Assembly: GCA_021234155.1 (NCBI GenBank) | Contig: JAJEKV010000059.1 | Location: 1,283,844-1,347,843 of the forward strand | Source of the DNA: Isoetes taiwanensis | Taxonomy: Eukaryota > Streptophyta > Lycopodiopsida > Isoetales > Isoetaceae | Length of the DNA: 64,000 bases | Direction of reading: 5' to 3' | Part shown: positions 44,911 to 56,619 of the stretch, piece by piece | Position numbering within the stretch: position 1 is the stretch's first letter | Layout: each line of letters opens with the position of its first letter | Position numbers and translations under genes: made by a program | Notes under the pieces: generated by a model | The model's database searches: none | Seen by the model: the letters and a program-made list of their open reading frames with translations, nothing else | What the model was told of the DNA's origin: nothing

Positions 44911-45313
44911 TATATATATAAATACCTCGATTAATAAATTTTTTGTGTGTTGGCTACAGGTACTTCTATTTGTGATCTTGTGGTTAATTGCAAAGTGGAA
45001 TAATATGTGTGAAATAGTTTAACTTGAAAAAAACTTCAATCCAAAAATTGTCCCAAAATTAAGACGTAATCCCAAAATAAATGAATGATGGTTAGAGGGA
45101 GATAGTCGATTGGGAAAGATAATTGACTATAAGTATCTCTGACTACAAGGGAGATAATTCACCCGCCTTTGTGTTCAAGGACCATTCGATTGTTTTGGAA
45201 AGAATCAAAAGGAAGCCGAGCTTCCTGATTAGTTCTCTGGGAGACTAATCCCACCGATCGTGGAAAACTCTGGGAGTTCGTGGTGTGGGTAATAGACCGT
45301 TGGCCTTTCACTA
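44911..45313. other. Gene-free spacer
   Basis: AT-rich up to about 45050, then about 250 bp of mixed sequence leading into the gypsy gag remnant. The latter could be leader or LTR, but no second copy is present to test this. Confidence 0.35.
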
Positions 45314-47085
45314 TTGTTTGAGAAGCTGCATAATTACTGCGTGACATTTTTGATATCAAGCGTAATGGTAGATCAGGAACCTGAGAATGTTTTTGACAAT
45401 GGTCTAAAGGGTGCGGGGCAGCCAGTGGATGGTATGCTAGAAGTTCACCCTGCTGATGACGCCCTACTACCAGCTGTGCAGGACATCCACTTGGATGATG
45501 ATCTGCCAAAATTCGAATTCAAGGCAAACGTTGAGGCATTCAAGGAATATGGCACCAGAAATGAACTTGAGGAGGCGGTTACCATGGAAGGGGCTAAAGG
45601 ATGCCAACATTCAGAAGCATATGCTTCAAGTTGAGCCTACAAGCTTTAAGCTTGCAGTAGATTTGGCTAGGAAGCTGGTTGGTAGGGAAAAGTCATGTAA
45701 AGCCCAAAGGATTGCTGAATGGAAGGCTAAAAGGACCGGGGGTGTTTCTCAGACTGGGTGATCTTCCAAAAAGCAAAAGAAAAATCCGGCCACGGAAAAA
45801 CGGATGGATAACCCTAAGGAAGCTAGCACTAAAACTAAATATCTAAGGAATGTTAAAACTGCTGTAGGGCATTATACTTGGGATTGTACAAAGCCACAGA
45901 AGGGTACCTCCAAAGGAAAAAATCTTAGCAGGGTACCTCCAAAGGAAAAAATCTTAGCAGGGTACCTCCAAAGGAAAAAATGAGGTTAAATCCTTATCGG
46001 TCTCGTGAAGGGGATATGGTAAGTCCTACACAAGCTTATGCCGATAATGTAATAAGGTTGTTAGGAAGGATCAACAGTAAGGACTCGATTGTCTTGATTG
46101 ACTTTGGGAGTACTCACAACTTTATTTTTGCAAATGTGGTGGAGGAACTGGGCTTGGCCCAAAGCAGTCCTCCTTATGTTATTGGGACTGCGGTTGGGTC
46201 CCAAACTCAGCACCATCATCAACAAACGTGGGGCGTTCGGTTGAAGTTGGTGGGCAAGGAGACTTGTGATGCTGCCCCTATAATCATTGATTTTGATATT
46301 GCTAAGCTAGACTGCTATGATGTGATTCTGGGAATCCAATGGTTGCAAAAAGCTCAGCCAGTCATTTTATGGTCATCCCACACTATAATGATCAAAATTT
46401 CACCTAGGAAAACAATTACTTTCCATGCCTTATCTTATGTGGGGCCTGGAAAATTGCTGTCTGCCATTGAGGCAAAACGATGTTTGTAAGTTAATAAAGA
46501 TAGCTTTTTCTTGATGTATATCATGCCTAATGATGTCATGGTTAAGCCTTGTAATTCTATGGATGCAAATATTAAACTAGGTTCAGATGTAAATCAAGAA
46601 TTACAAAACCTTTTGGAAAGATTTAAAGACGTTTTTCCAAAAAGGTTGCCAAAAGGGCTACCACATTCTCGAGGAGTTGAGCATGAAAGTGTGCTTGAAC
46701 CAAGGGTCAAGCTAATGGTGCGTGCTCTGTATCATCTTAATTCTCTAGAGTTAAAGGAAGTTATGCATCAACTTAAAGAATTGCTTGCAAAGGAATTTAT
46801 TAAGCCTAATAAGTCACCTTTTGTAAGTCCGGTTTTGCTTGTTAAGAGAAGGGATGAGACTATGGGAATGTGCATAACAAGGCAACTATAAAGGATAGAT
46901 ATTTGTTGCCTCGGATAGATGATATTCTAGATTGACTTGTTGGAGCCAAGTGGTTCACTAAGATTGATTTGCATAGTGGATATCATCAAATTAGGATCCG
47001 GGAAGGTGATGAACCTAAGACAGCATTTAGAACTCATTAGGAGCATTATGAGTTCTTAGTGATGCCGATTGGTCTTATGCAACCT
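45314..47085 (+). mobile_element. Chromovirus-like gypsy fragment: gag end, protease, RT start
   Basis: A gag remnant (45.3-45.9 kb) ends in a degraded zinc knuckle (VGHYTWDCTKP). The protease frame 45980-46489 has IVLIDFGSTHNFIF (normally DSGSTHNFI) and YDVILGIQWLQK. The RT frame from 46511 has FKDVFPKRLPKGLPHSRGVE, FIKPNKSPFVSPVLLVKRRD and then, after stops, [18 protein letters not shown] and YEFLVMPIGL, where homology ends at about 47085. It is a different lineage from the 15-21 kb element. Stops within RT make it inactive. No LTR is recognised. Confidence 0.8.
45902..45985 (+). repeat. 29-bp direct repeat, three copies, in the gag-protease junction
   Basis: GGGTACCTCCAAAGGAAAAA begins at 45902, 45931 and 45960. 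The repeats are nearly perfect and probably arose after the element died, by slippage. Confidence 0.8.
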
Positions 47086-48421
47086 TTAATGAGAAAAATA
47101 TAATAGTGATTCAATGCCAACTTATTTATTTCTGCAGGAATTCCACCTTACTGCATGATTCCCACTCAAAAGAATGTAGGAATTCCACCTTACTGCATGA
47201 TTCCCACTCAAAAGAATGTACCTTACTGCATGATTCCCACTCAAAAGAATGTGACACACTTTAATTAAATGGTGCTTTCATGTTTAATGAACCACTCTTA
47301 CATTTGTAAGTTAATGAGATAATCCATTTCACAGGGGGGGGGGAGGGAGGGAGGGAGGGAGAGAGAGTGCAGTGTCCTTTGCACTATGTATGATCCCCTA
47401 TAAAGTAGCATGAAGACGAGCTTCACATAGGAACCTTATCCTTATCTAGTAAGATCTAAAAATCCTTTAATGAAAGGTATAGGATCTTCGAGAAATTTCA
47501 GCTGCTGCCAGAATAGCACTGATACCATATTTAATTCTATTTTATCCATTTCTATAATGATCTATTTCTTCATTTGCCTTTTTCCCTTATTTGCTTTTTC
47601 CTCTATAATTTTACGAAGCTTCCATTGATTCATATCCAAGCGAAATTCTCACCTTCTAGAGGATTGAAGAAGGTATCTTGAGTGGTCACTGCACTATTAG
47701 TAGAATTTGAGCTACTACTTATATTCTTTAAGTATCCTTCTTTATTTGGAGCATTTTGCTGAGAATATACTTGTTATTCTAGCTGATCGTTTCCTGTGAG
47801 AATTTTGGAATCTGCTTTGTATTATTTGAGGATGCATCTTTGAACTCTGACATAATACAGTTAACATACCAAAAATGTCTGTGGTTGCATTTTTTACACT
47901 GAGAAGGCAGACAAACCTAACCAATTAAGAGATGAAGAAGTGTTTTCACCAAAAGCATCAAACAAAGCTTAAAATGAAATGCACTTCAAAAGGAATCTTT
48001 GAAAGATTCCCTAAAATTCCCTTAAAGAAATCCATTTTTAAGGTTTTTTTGTGACAGGTGTGACAATTTAGGTAATTTAGGTACCCTTTTTGAGGGGTTG
48101 ATTGAACATAACTTCCATGCAAAAATTTTAAATAGCAATTTTCATCCTTCTAATTTAGAACAAAACAATAGTTACTTATATAAAGTGTAGCAAAAAAGGG
48201 GCAATAAAAAAAATAGCAAGGGTAGTAGAGTGACAAAGAAGTGATATATTCAAGGTTGTGAAAATTGTACAAAATTATGAACAAAATTGTCAAAAATATA
48301 GGACATTTTGACAAACACTCATCACCTGCACTTTCTGTTCTTTACATGTTCGAGTCATCGGACAAACTTACATTTTGCAGCAAATATCAGGATGCATCTC
48401 ATCCTCAGACTCATTTTATCC
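47086..48421. other. Gene-free AT-rich spacer with short repeats
   Basis: A 42-bp unit (GGAATTCCACCTTACTGCAT...) is repeated 2.7 times at 47137-47252. A G-rich run (GGGGGGGGGGAGGGAGGGAG) lies at about 47333-47366. The rest is AT-rich without supported genes and leads to the 3' end of the transposase-like gene on the minus strand. Confidence 0.5.
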
Positions 48422-49046
48422 CTAATCACTTGAGTCTTCATCCTCAGCTTCACTCTCAAAACTGGATGTACTCGAACGATCTTCTTCCTCACTGTCTACA
48501 AGTGAGTCCTCATCATCATCTTTTTTGGCCACCTTCCTAGGTTGTTTGTCTAATCCACATGCCGACCTTATTAAAGTTTGAGTGACCATACGTAACTTAT
48601 TAGCAGCAGTCAGAACAAAGTCATATGCAAGAACCTTTACTTCAGCTAGATCTATGAAAGCAGTGTTTGCTTTGGACTTTGCTCTCTTTCCCACTCCTGT
48701 TTTTACCATCTCCAAAGTATAGCTCCCACTGAAAGCATTGGCAGCATTTGTTCTCATCCAGTGCACTTATAATTGAGTGGGAATTCCATCCGCTCTTGTT
48801 ACCTCCAGTACTTTAGCTAGCCAGAATGGCTTCCCAGATTCATCATTATCAGCTGGGACAGCTATGAGCATTCCTTTCTGAATCTCTGAGACTGAACCAG
48901 ATACTCGAGCAACTTGCTGTGCCGTGCGTCTGGGGCCAGTGTACATGACTCTGTCATCTTCATCTGAGCTACCCATTATCTCTACATATTCCTCTTGATT
49001 CTCAACTTGCACATGGAGAGTTTGCCTAGATGGCCAGTTGAATGTA

Positions 49047-49601
49047 CATTAGAGGTAATTTGAGATCTCATTTTGTCCCATTAAGGGATGCTTAAAAAGC
49101 CACATCAGCTTTTTAAACTGTCCAATAAGAGAAGAGCTCCAGTGTATTTTATTCCAGTATTATGTGGCAGCAGTAATTAATGCAGTTCTAACTAACTTTT
49201 GCAGTGTCATTTTTCTACTATAACTTTTGATCAAAAACTCCGATTCGAACACTATTTGTGGCAATGGATTCGTCTCCTCAAGATCTTTCTAATGATAACC
49301 CATTGTTATATCTTTTGGGATGTAAATATATAAGAAAAGAGCAAAAAACCATATTTTTTAAGGTTAACACATATGGCTTGTATTGAAATACATCATAACT
49401 ATATATCACTTGAAAGATCTTTTCATTCTGCATCTAATGCAACAAACGCCACAGCATTTTCATGAGTAGATCAAAAGTTATAGGGAAAAAACGACAGCAA
49501 TGAAGTTGTTAATGCTGCATTAATTGCAGTTTGATGTAGAGTACTCATTCTATTGGAGGATTCTTATGGGGACAAAAGGAGATCTCAAATTACCTCTAAT
49601 G
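49047..49601. mobile_element. Foldback MITE inserted in the transposase-like gene
   Basis: The ends are inverted copies: CATTAGAGGTAATTTGAGAT from 49047 on the plus strand and from 49601 on the minus strand. About 33 of the first 35 bases match. Inner inverted repeats are also present (CTATAACTTTTGATC at about 49219 against GATCAAAAGTTATAG at about 49468; GCAGTAATTAATGCAG against CTGCATTAATTGCAG), so the whole 555 bp can fold. The length is a multiple of three and host coding frames on both sides are in register. It is AT-rich, encodes nothing and lacks an unambiguous target duplication. Confidence 0.8.
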
Positions 49602-50636
49602 ACTGGTCTTCGACCTTGTAATGAAGCTTGCAACATGTCACGTTGCCGAGAAAAAAATTGAGGCCACCATAAAGCATCTGCCTCCCCAAAGTGGTTAGAG
49701 CATGACTGAATACTTGTCTCAATATAATCCAATGATTTGTTTGAGTCAAATGCTCTTCCCTCCTTTTTACTCTTTGTGATTTCTTTCAAGCTTGAGGCAT
49801 TTTCTCCGCAGAGAGCATAGAACTAGTATTGGGGATGGTGCGAATGAATTGAATACCTGCTGCTGGCTGCCACTGCAAGGATGTGGCATATTTCTTTCCT
49901 TGTAAGATGGCCTTGCCATCTACAAGTGAAATTTTGATCTGATGCTGAAATGTAATGTTTCTCAAGGGCTCAATAGCACAGTGACCCAGTTGATCTCTCC
50001 GAAAAATCCATTCCTTGAAATCATAAGTTTCTTCTAATAACTCGATGTCTGGACGAGGATTGTAGGAATCTTGGATAACCTCAATCATTGCTGGTAGACT
50101 GAAAGCTTTTTTTCGAGCAAGACATTTAGAGAACCTACTGAACATCTGATCAATTTGATCGTGTGTATGACCAACAAGCAGGAAACCAGTCTTCACCTTC
50201 TTGAAGATTTGTTTCTCAACTAGCATAGCACAGTAAGCAAACAATGCCTGATTCTTATTTTCTCTTGTCGTGTTGTCTAGCTGAAGATATAGAACCGGTG
50301 GTATATGTTCTAGATTGGAAAGAAGCTTATTCAATATTGTGATAGTGAGATTTGGATCAGCATGAATGTTTGGATAGTTCAAAAATGCCTTGCAAGATAG
50401 TTTTCCATTAAATACCATAGCACCAACAACATGCAGGTGTATGAAATCTTCTTCAGGAGCATCCTTAGGCACATTGACAAAATGTGGTAGGGTGGTCTTC
50501 TTCTGGTCCATTCCATCAATAACAACCGATATGTAGTTGAGTGGTTGTTCCAGTGCTTTCTTCCTATGTTTTGTCAATTTTCTCCTTTCCAAAGATTGTT
50601 GTTCTCTGTGCTTGTTTAGTTTCTCTTTCAATGCAT

Positions 50637-50710
50637 CTGAAATGAAAATATGTTTAGGAAAGAACCTACTTTTAAGTAGAACTAGGCAAGAACATGTTTT
50701 GGAAGCTTAC
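50637..50710 (-). other. Intron in the transposase-like gene copy c
   Basis: On the minus strand GTAAGC (50710-50705) is the donor and TTTCAG (ending 50637) the acceptor. Joining gives THTKNALKEKLNKHR-type continuity into the IDGMDQ domain. The 74-bp AT-rich length is near the plant minimum. Confidence 0.7.
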
Positions 50711-51991
50711 TTTTAGTGTGAAGTGTCCTTGCATTTTGTCTCTGAGCTTTTAATTCAGAGCATGTAGCACAAACAGACATCCGGTGCTTTCTAGGAATGG
50801 ACACGCGAGAAAACTCTTTTTTTCCAGAGCACAGTGAAGTAAGAGTAGCAGACATGGCGTTCTCCAGCCTCAACACACATATCCTTATAATTACTGTAGA
50901 CTTCACGTTTCGTAAAGTTGTCACTCAAGTGGTACATAGGGCTGTTAGGGAGTTTCTCGCATGACTCCTTAAAGAAAACTTCCATCCAGGAAACACATTG
51001 AAGGGCATGAATTCTGGATATACCTCCTGAATGGCAGTAGTCATTAATGCCTGGATTCTTGTCAAGCCTTTTCTTCAGGCGGTCAAGTCGTCTGCTGCCT
51101 AAAGCATGAATCAATTTAAAGGCTGTTTGACAGACGGTGTGGCCACCAGCTGTGTAAGTAAACCTTTCTCCATAATCTGGCCTAATATTGAAGGCTAAGC
51201 CCCTTTGGTCTAACAGAGTCATTGAACTGTAACTATCACGAATCAACCTCAATTCCTTTAGTCCAATCTTAAGCAAACAACATTGAGAACAACAGTGCTT
51301 TGTATGTGTTGCCCTCAAAGAGCCTCGTGCATAAGTTTCTTTCTTCTTTGGGTTGTACATGCTTCTTTGTGTAAGTTTCGCTTAAGATTGGAGCTTTGAA
51401 TTCGAACATAGAGTCTTGTGGCTTTGGTAGGTCCTCATCTGAGAGATCAACATGAGGTGTTTCTTTGTCTGACACGGGAGCAACAGATGGTGTACTAGTA
51501 GATGCTGAGAGGTTTGGCGTGGGCAAGTCCTGGGGGGGAGGTGCTTTCCCTCCCTCTGGGAAAAAGTAATCGAGGTTGGTGACGTAATTGACCAGCTCCT
51601 GAAGTGTCGTAGAACACATGAGTTGCGTGGCGCTGACTGCTCCCACTTGTTGTAGTACCAATTAACGAAATGGATGGAGTTGGCGTGATTTGCCTCCGGG
51701 GAGGCAGTCTACGGTGGACTATGGGAGACGTACTAAAATGAACTGGAGGAGGTAGTCTGAGCTATGTAGCCTGTGGTGGAGTAAAACGCATTGGTGGGGG
51801 CAAACGACGTTCAGGAGCAGGGTGTGGTGGAGTAAATTGAACTGGTGGTGGAAGCCGAGGTGGTCGTGGTGGAGTAAACTGAACAGAGCTGGGGGTTTGA
51901 ATATCGGAGGTAGAATTTTCTTGGCTACTTCCTGGTGTCAGTTGAGGAGGTGTGAAAGTCATTGGAGGAGGAAGCAACATAGAACAGAAAC

Positions 51992-52007
51992 GGTATAAAT
52001 TTATACG
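51992..52007. promoter_or_regulatory. Leader copy of the 16-bp palindrome
   Basis: GGTATAAATTTATACG, one mismatch from the perfect palindrome, lies 11 bp upstream of the ATG at 51980, between the TATA box and the coding start. Confidence 0.75.
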
Positions 52008-52148
52008 AAAACCCACAGACACTTGTATGGGAGACGTTATGGATAAATGCTATACGGAACGGCACTTAACAGAGGTACTTAAGCCCGGCGCCGGTCGACC
52101 TATTTTTCTATATCGCTGCTTTCGAGTCGGCATTGCCGTGGCTCGCGC

Positions 52149-52156
52149 CTTATATA
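52149..52156 (-). promoter_or_regulatory. TATA box for transposase-like gene copy c
   Basis: TATATAAG on the minus strand sits in a GC-rich context. Transcription would start near 52120 and give a leader of about 140 nt to the ATG at 51980. An ATG at 52133 (MPTRKQRYRKIGRPAPG, stopped by a TAG) is too close to the TATA box to be a likely start. Confidence 0.55.
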
Positions 52157-52286
52157 CCCTCCCCCCCCCAATTTGCTTCTCCTAACAGCTATAAGTTTAA
52201 TTAATCACGATCATGGCCACGTAAGTGTCTAATCCGTACTATTCTAGTTTCTCATCTCTTTTAATCTGTTGAGTCTAAGCTCCTTC

Positions 52287-52523
52287 TGTATAAATTTATA
52301 CCGAAATGTTACGGAGCGGTATAAATTTATACGCGAAAGACTGGCGGTATAAATTTATACGTGGATTGCGTAACACTCGCGGTATAAATTTATTAAGCCG
52401 AAAGCACGAAGCGGTATAAATTTATATCGCGAAGTGTTCTGTAACGGTATAAATTTATACCGCTCGTGCTCGAGGCGTATAAATTTATACCGTTCCAGAA
52501 CAATTTCGGTATAAATTTATACA
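52287..52523. repeat. Phased array of eight 16-bp palindromes GGTATAAATTTATACC
   Basis: Copies start at 52287, 52318, 52346, 52381, 52413, 52446, 52476 and 52508. Intervals are 31, 28, 35, 32, 33, 30 and 32 bp (mean about 31.6). The copy at 52446-52461 is perfect and most others differ at one end base. The 12-19 bp spacers between copies are unrelated to each other. The core TATAAATTTATA is invariant except in the copy at 52381. The array lies 130-370 bp upstream of the TATA box of the transposase-like gene and is abutted by a LINE tail at 52533. Confidence 0.9.
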
Positions 52524-52532
52524 GAAGACAAC

Positions 52533-55290
52533 ATTTAGAATAGAATAGAATAGAATATACATTAATGTCCCTTGTGCCACGAGGCCCCTGGACTTGTGTA
52601 GCATGGGCGAGCTCCCGGAAAAGGGCGCTACTAGCACATCATTTGTTATGATGTAGCCTTTTCTCGGCTGACTTTTTCTATTAATACCAAGCATCCCGCT
52701 TTACCTCGGCTTCGTGGCCGTTCAGTGATGCGTCGTTATCAATCAGCTTTTAACTGAACAATTTGTATGAGGTTTATGACCCGCTTTTGTACGGATCATA
52801 TTAGGAACCCTCTTTTCACCAAAAATTGTGTACTCTATATGCGGTCACCATTCTGCGGATCGCACCGCTAAATCGAAGCGATTCTGTTATTGTCATCAGA
52901 ATGTAGACCGGTTCCCCCATCTTATGTTTCTGTATTTGTCTCTGATGTCTCCATAAATCGGGCAATCGTTAATCATGTGATTCTCATCCTCTACTCTCAT
53001 TTATCACGGATTACGCATATCCTGTCCTCCTTGTCTATTCCTCTCCACCTGTCTTTTTCGATTCTTAGATCATGACTTCCCATCCTGAATCTAGCCAGAA
53101 TGTCTCTTCTAGTTTTTCCCAGTATGTTATCCCGATACATCCGGGTGTCCTATTCTTGACTTGGGTTGAAAACTTGCATGAGCGGTGTCTTGGGTCCTGT
53201 GTGCCTTTGCAGCCACGTTCTTGTGGCTCTGTGTGCCCACTCCTCATTCCACTGTCCTTCCTTTATTAGGTCGCTCAAGTTTAATCCCATCTCTCCGGTC
53301 GGTTGCCACATCTTTAAACCATCCTTTGCACAGTGAGGATGTGTGATTTTCTTGATTCGGTGATTTCAATCTCGGACGGTTTCCCTTGAATGTCTCCGCA
53401 TTGTCCCCGATCGGTACCTTATGGTTCTCTCCCATGCTCTCACCTCCATTGGTTTTGCCTATTTTCGAGGATCATGATTGTCAGTGGCGTATTTGTCCTT
53501 ACTTTAAATTCCTGTCTATGCCACTGCCTAAGGATTCCCTCCTGCTTTTCCCATTTTAAATGCGGTAGGTTCTGGCCCCTGTGCTTACGCTATATAATTG
53601 AGTGGTGGCTACCACTGTACTGAATAAGTAACATTTGATGTCCCAGTCAATTATTCTGCTTCTGTTGCAGAAATTCTTCATGTTGAAATAACTCCCTATT
53701 GCTGATTGGAACCTCGCGTCTGCCCCTTTGGCCCATTTCCCTGTGCCATGCGCATCGTACCCTTGATATCTGTATTCCGTTGCTTCCTCTACTTCCTTTC
53801 CCTTGTATTTGAAGGGTCTATGCCTGTTCTTATGGCCAAAGATGACTATCTTAGTTTTTGCTAGATTTACAGTCAGCCCTGTCTCTTCACAGAATTGTTC
53901 TATAATTTTTAGCAGTCTGTGCATCCCTTTGTTTTTTGTGGCCATCATACTTAGATCATCAGCATATAGCATAATTGGTACCCTCGTGTCCCCTAGCGTA
54001 GGGGCGTATTCGTCCCCTTGCTGTTCTGCTATGTATCCCTGCAAAGCATCTATGTATAATCCAAACAGAGTTGGGGATAACGGGCAACCCTGTTTTATGC
54101 CTGTGTCACAGTTTATTGGCTGTCCTTCTTGCTCTATTTTAGCATGTACCCTATGGTATAGTCTTGCAATAGATCCTACCATATTTATCGGAGCTTGCAT
54201 GTCCATCAGTCTTTGTAATAGCTTCTCCCTTGGAACTGTGTCGAATGCTTTCCTGAAATCTACAAAGCAACAGATGATCTTCCTTCCCTGTGCCTTGTTC
54301 TATTCTATTAATATCCGAAGAGTTACTAAGTGGTCGGTGGTTGAGTGTTCCGGCCTGAATCCTGCTTGCCCTTGTGCTCTCATGTTTCCTTCTTCTACCC
54401 ATTTCTTTAATTTGTTATCCAGTACTTTTCCAAACCATTTTGCGAAAATGGAACTCACCATTATCGTCCTATAGTTCCCTGGGTCCTGCCTACTTCCTGC
54501 CTTATGCAGAGGTATGACTCTATTGTATGTCCATCTATCTGGAAGCCATGTGTGTATGATGCCGTTGAAGATGTCTGTGACCTGTCTGCCAATTTCTGTC
54601 TCAGCACACTTCAGCAATTCCACGGTCAGGCCATATAGATCCGGTGCTTTATGGTTAGCCATCCTGTTTAGGGCTATCATTACCTCTAGCATGTTGAAGC
54701 ATGGTTTGTCCGATTCCTGCAACATTGGTATTGGTACAGGAGGTGCCCCTGTCTTATACAATTTCTCCAGGTAATTCTCCCATCCCGCTGTTCCAATACC
54801 GTCTTGTTCATTCCTTGTTTTCATATTATTATCCCCTCCCTTCTGTTTGAGTCCCCTCCACTGCTGTTTCTTCAACAATTTTCCCATATACCATTGATGT
54901 TGTAGCAGGTTATTATACCGTTTTTTCTTTAGTAATCTTATGTATGCTGCTTTTTCTTTCTGGTATGTCTCCCTTCCTCTGTGTTCTTTTGTTTTCCTTT
55001 TTTGCTCTCTACACTCGTCATCGTACCACACTGATGCTCTGAAGGTCATGTTCTTTCTGGTTCTGTTCCTTTTCCCAAACACCTCTGTTGCTACTCTTAC
55101 CATGATGTCATTGAGGGTATTTCCATTGTCATTCGCGTTGTGTTTTCCCCATTCCCATTTTTTCATTTCCTCCCTGATTGTTTGTATGAATATATCTGTG
55201 TATTTCTCTTGGAATTGGATCCTCACTCTGGCTTTCTTATCCTCCTTTCTCCCTGTGTTATTAATCTGTGGCGTCCCATCCATTCTGAAT
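52533..55290 (-). mobile_element. LINE 4: RT-bearing non-LTR retrotransposon, 5'-truncated
   Basis: The minus frame at 55283-54300 (327 codons) covers the region before and at the start of RT (MANHKAPDLYGLTVELLKCA, NRVIPLHKAGSRQDPGNYRT, QAGFRPEHSTTDHLVTLRIL). After a shift near 54295, CCFVDFRKAFDTVPREKL, GIKQGCPLSPTLFGLYIDAL and the intact active site VPIMLYADDLSMMA follow (to 53556). Farther on, EDENHMINDCPIYGDIRDKY near 52910 is the C-terminal block shared with LINEs 1 and 2. The element ends with TATTC repeats at 52533-52555. No endonuclease remains. It is the youngest-looking LINE, with long open frames. Confidence 0.85.
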
Positions 55291-56619
55291 GTTAATTTGA
55301 TTTAGACTTATAATTTAGAAAGATATTGGCACTTGTGCCATCACCTTCTATCATCATAATATAAGGAATACATAATATTAATAAAATTACCTTGTGAAAA
55401 TTTAAGCAAGAGGCCCATATGTCATCAAGCTTTAAAGAACATTTGTTAACCTTGATAATAACAATCATATTTTGTAAAAAAACTGAATTTTGGAATGAAC
55501 ATGTGACAAATTCAAGGGAATATGGAGAAAAAGTTGTTGCCTGGGTTCCTAAAGAGGTTAGAGTTCAGTAAGGCCAGCATCTAAAGTATTGTGTGGATGA
55601 ATGGGAAGGGTTGACCTAGAAGTTGTTTTAAATTGGGACAGATATTAGGATCTGTATACTCTGTTGGCTGAATTTCTCCAACAATGTTAGAAATTTATTA
55701 AAGAGAATGATCTGGGATCTTGAGGAAGAAACTTAACTGATGAAGAAGAGAAGTCCAATCAGATGGTACAAGATCATTGAAGGCATGAAGGATGGCCAAA
55801 TATTAGGGTAGAGAGGCTTTCAATTTCCATTCATAAAGATCAGGAGAAAGCAAAATAAACACGTGAATAAATAATAGAGAAGAGCGAAAGCATGAGGAAA
55901 TGGTGAAATGGCAGGAAGAAAGGAAAAAAACTGGATTATCTAAAAGATGAGCAAATTGCCTATCTCAACATCAAGAAATAAACCATATCATCCTGATTTT
56001 ACTCATAGTATACTTTTACTTGAATTAGGTCCTCAACCCAAGCACAATTTAACCATGAATGAGCCTATTGCAGTCAAAATTTTTTGCCCTATGAATTTTG
56101 TAACCCATATTTCAATCTTTTTTGTTTTGGATTCATCAATGTCTGGGATGAAAGAGTATTCTGGAAAGAAGAAAATAACATCCAAACTATTCTTTTTTAG
56201 ATCAAACTATTCCAAAGCTCGAAACTTGAACCTCGTAGTCAACCATAAGTGATTCTATTACTGTATTGAAGAAATGTAAAACCATTATATTCCATAAGTG
56301 GTATGAATCGATAGGGGAATTATAGACCCTCTACATGGGCTTGTCTTTTTTGCTATAACCTCCCTTCGCCAAGTACGAGAAGTGTAAATAGAGAGGGGTG
56401 AAAGCATGTTGTAGTGGAACACCCTGGGTGTCCCCCCTGTCCCCCCTAAAAATGTGGTGGGAGATATCAAATTTGTGGTGCGATTTTAAATGTTTGTTTG
56501 GCGCCTAGTGCATGTACTGCCCGGATTCCAATTTCCTACGCCACCCGTCCCATTCCAATCTCCACCGAACCGATTTCTAAACCCACGACCCACCCGCGCC
56601 TTTCCTGAAGCACACGGCT
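55291..56619. other. Gene-free stretch with faint coding relics
   Basis: A decayed reading (GEKVVAWVPKEVRV, YCVDEWEGL, RMIWDLEEET) can be followed at 55500-55740 on the plus strand with stops; the family is unknown. TGTGGTG occurs at 56453 and 56474 near a GGGTGTCCCCCCTGTCCCCC run. Confidence 0.35.

Larger units (their letters stand above)
48422..51980 (-). pseudogene. DUF7869-like transposase candidate, copy c (best preserved)
   Basis: From an ATG at 51980 the minus strand encodes a proline-rich head with repeated LPPPxxFTPP units (51965-51680). Next come RATHTKHCCSQCCLLKIGLK, RHMSVCATCSELKAQRQN-type cysteine blocks, YISVVIDGMDQKKTTLPHF, LYLQLDNTTRENKNQALFAY, FLLVGHTHDQIDQMFSRFSK and YDFKEWIFRRDQL. 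After a nested MITE follow FWLAKVLEV and VHWMRTNAANAFSGSYTLEM (Tudor/chromo-like in appearance) and an acidic tail ending at a TAG (48422-48424). The three Asp-bearing blocks suggest an RNase H-fold nuclease; that is inference. A 74-bp intron (50637-50710) joins in frame. Damage consists of stops at 51762 and 48767, frame changes near 51665, 51365 and 50800, and the MITE. Confidence 0.7.

Noticed and set aside
48767-49012. Separate small gene downstream of the MITE
   Set aside because: It is in register with the frame on the other side of the MITE and continues the transposase-like protein.
52287-52523. CRISPR-like reading of the palindrome array
   Set aside because: The repeats are 16 bp with spacers of 12-19 bp, there are no cas genes, and the surroundings are eukaryotic. 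It is better read as protein-binding sites or transposon subterminal repeats.
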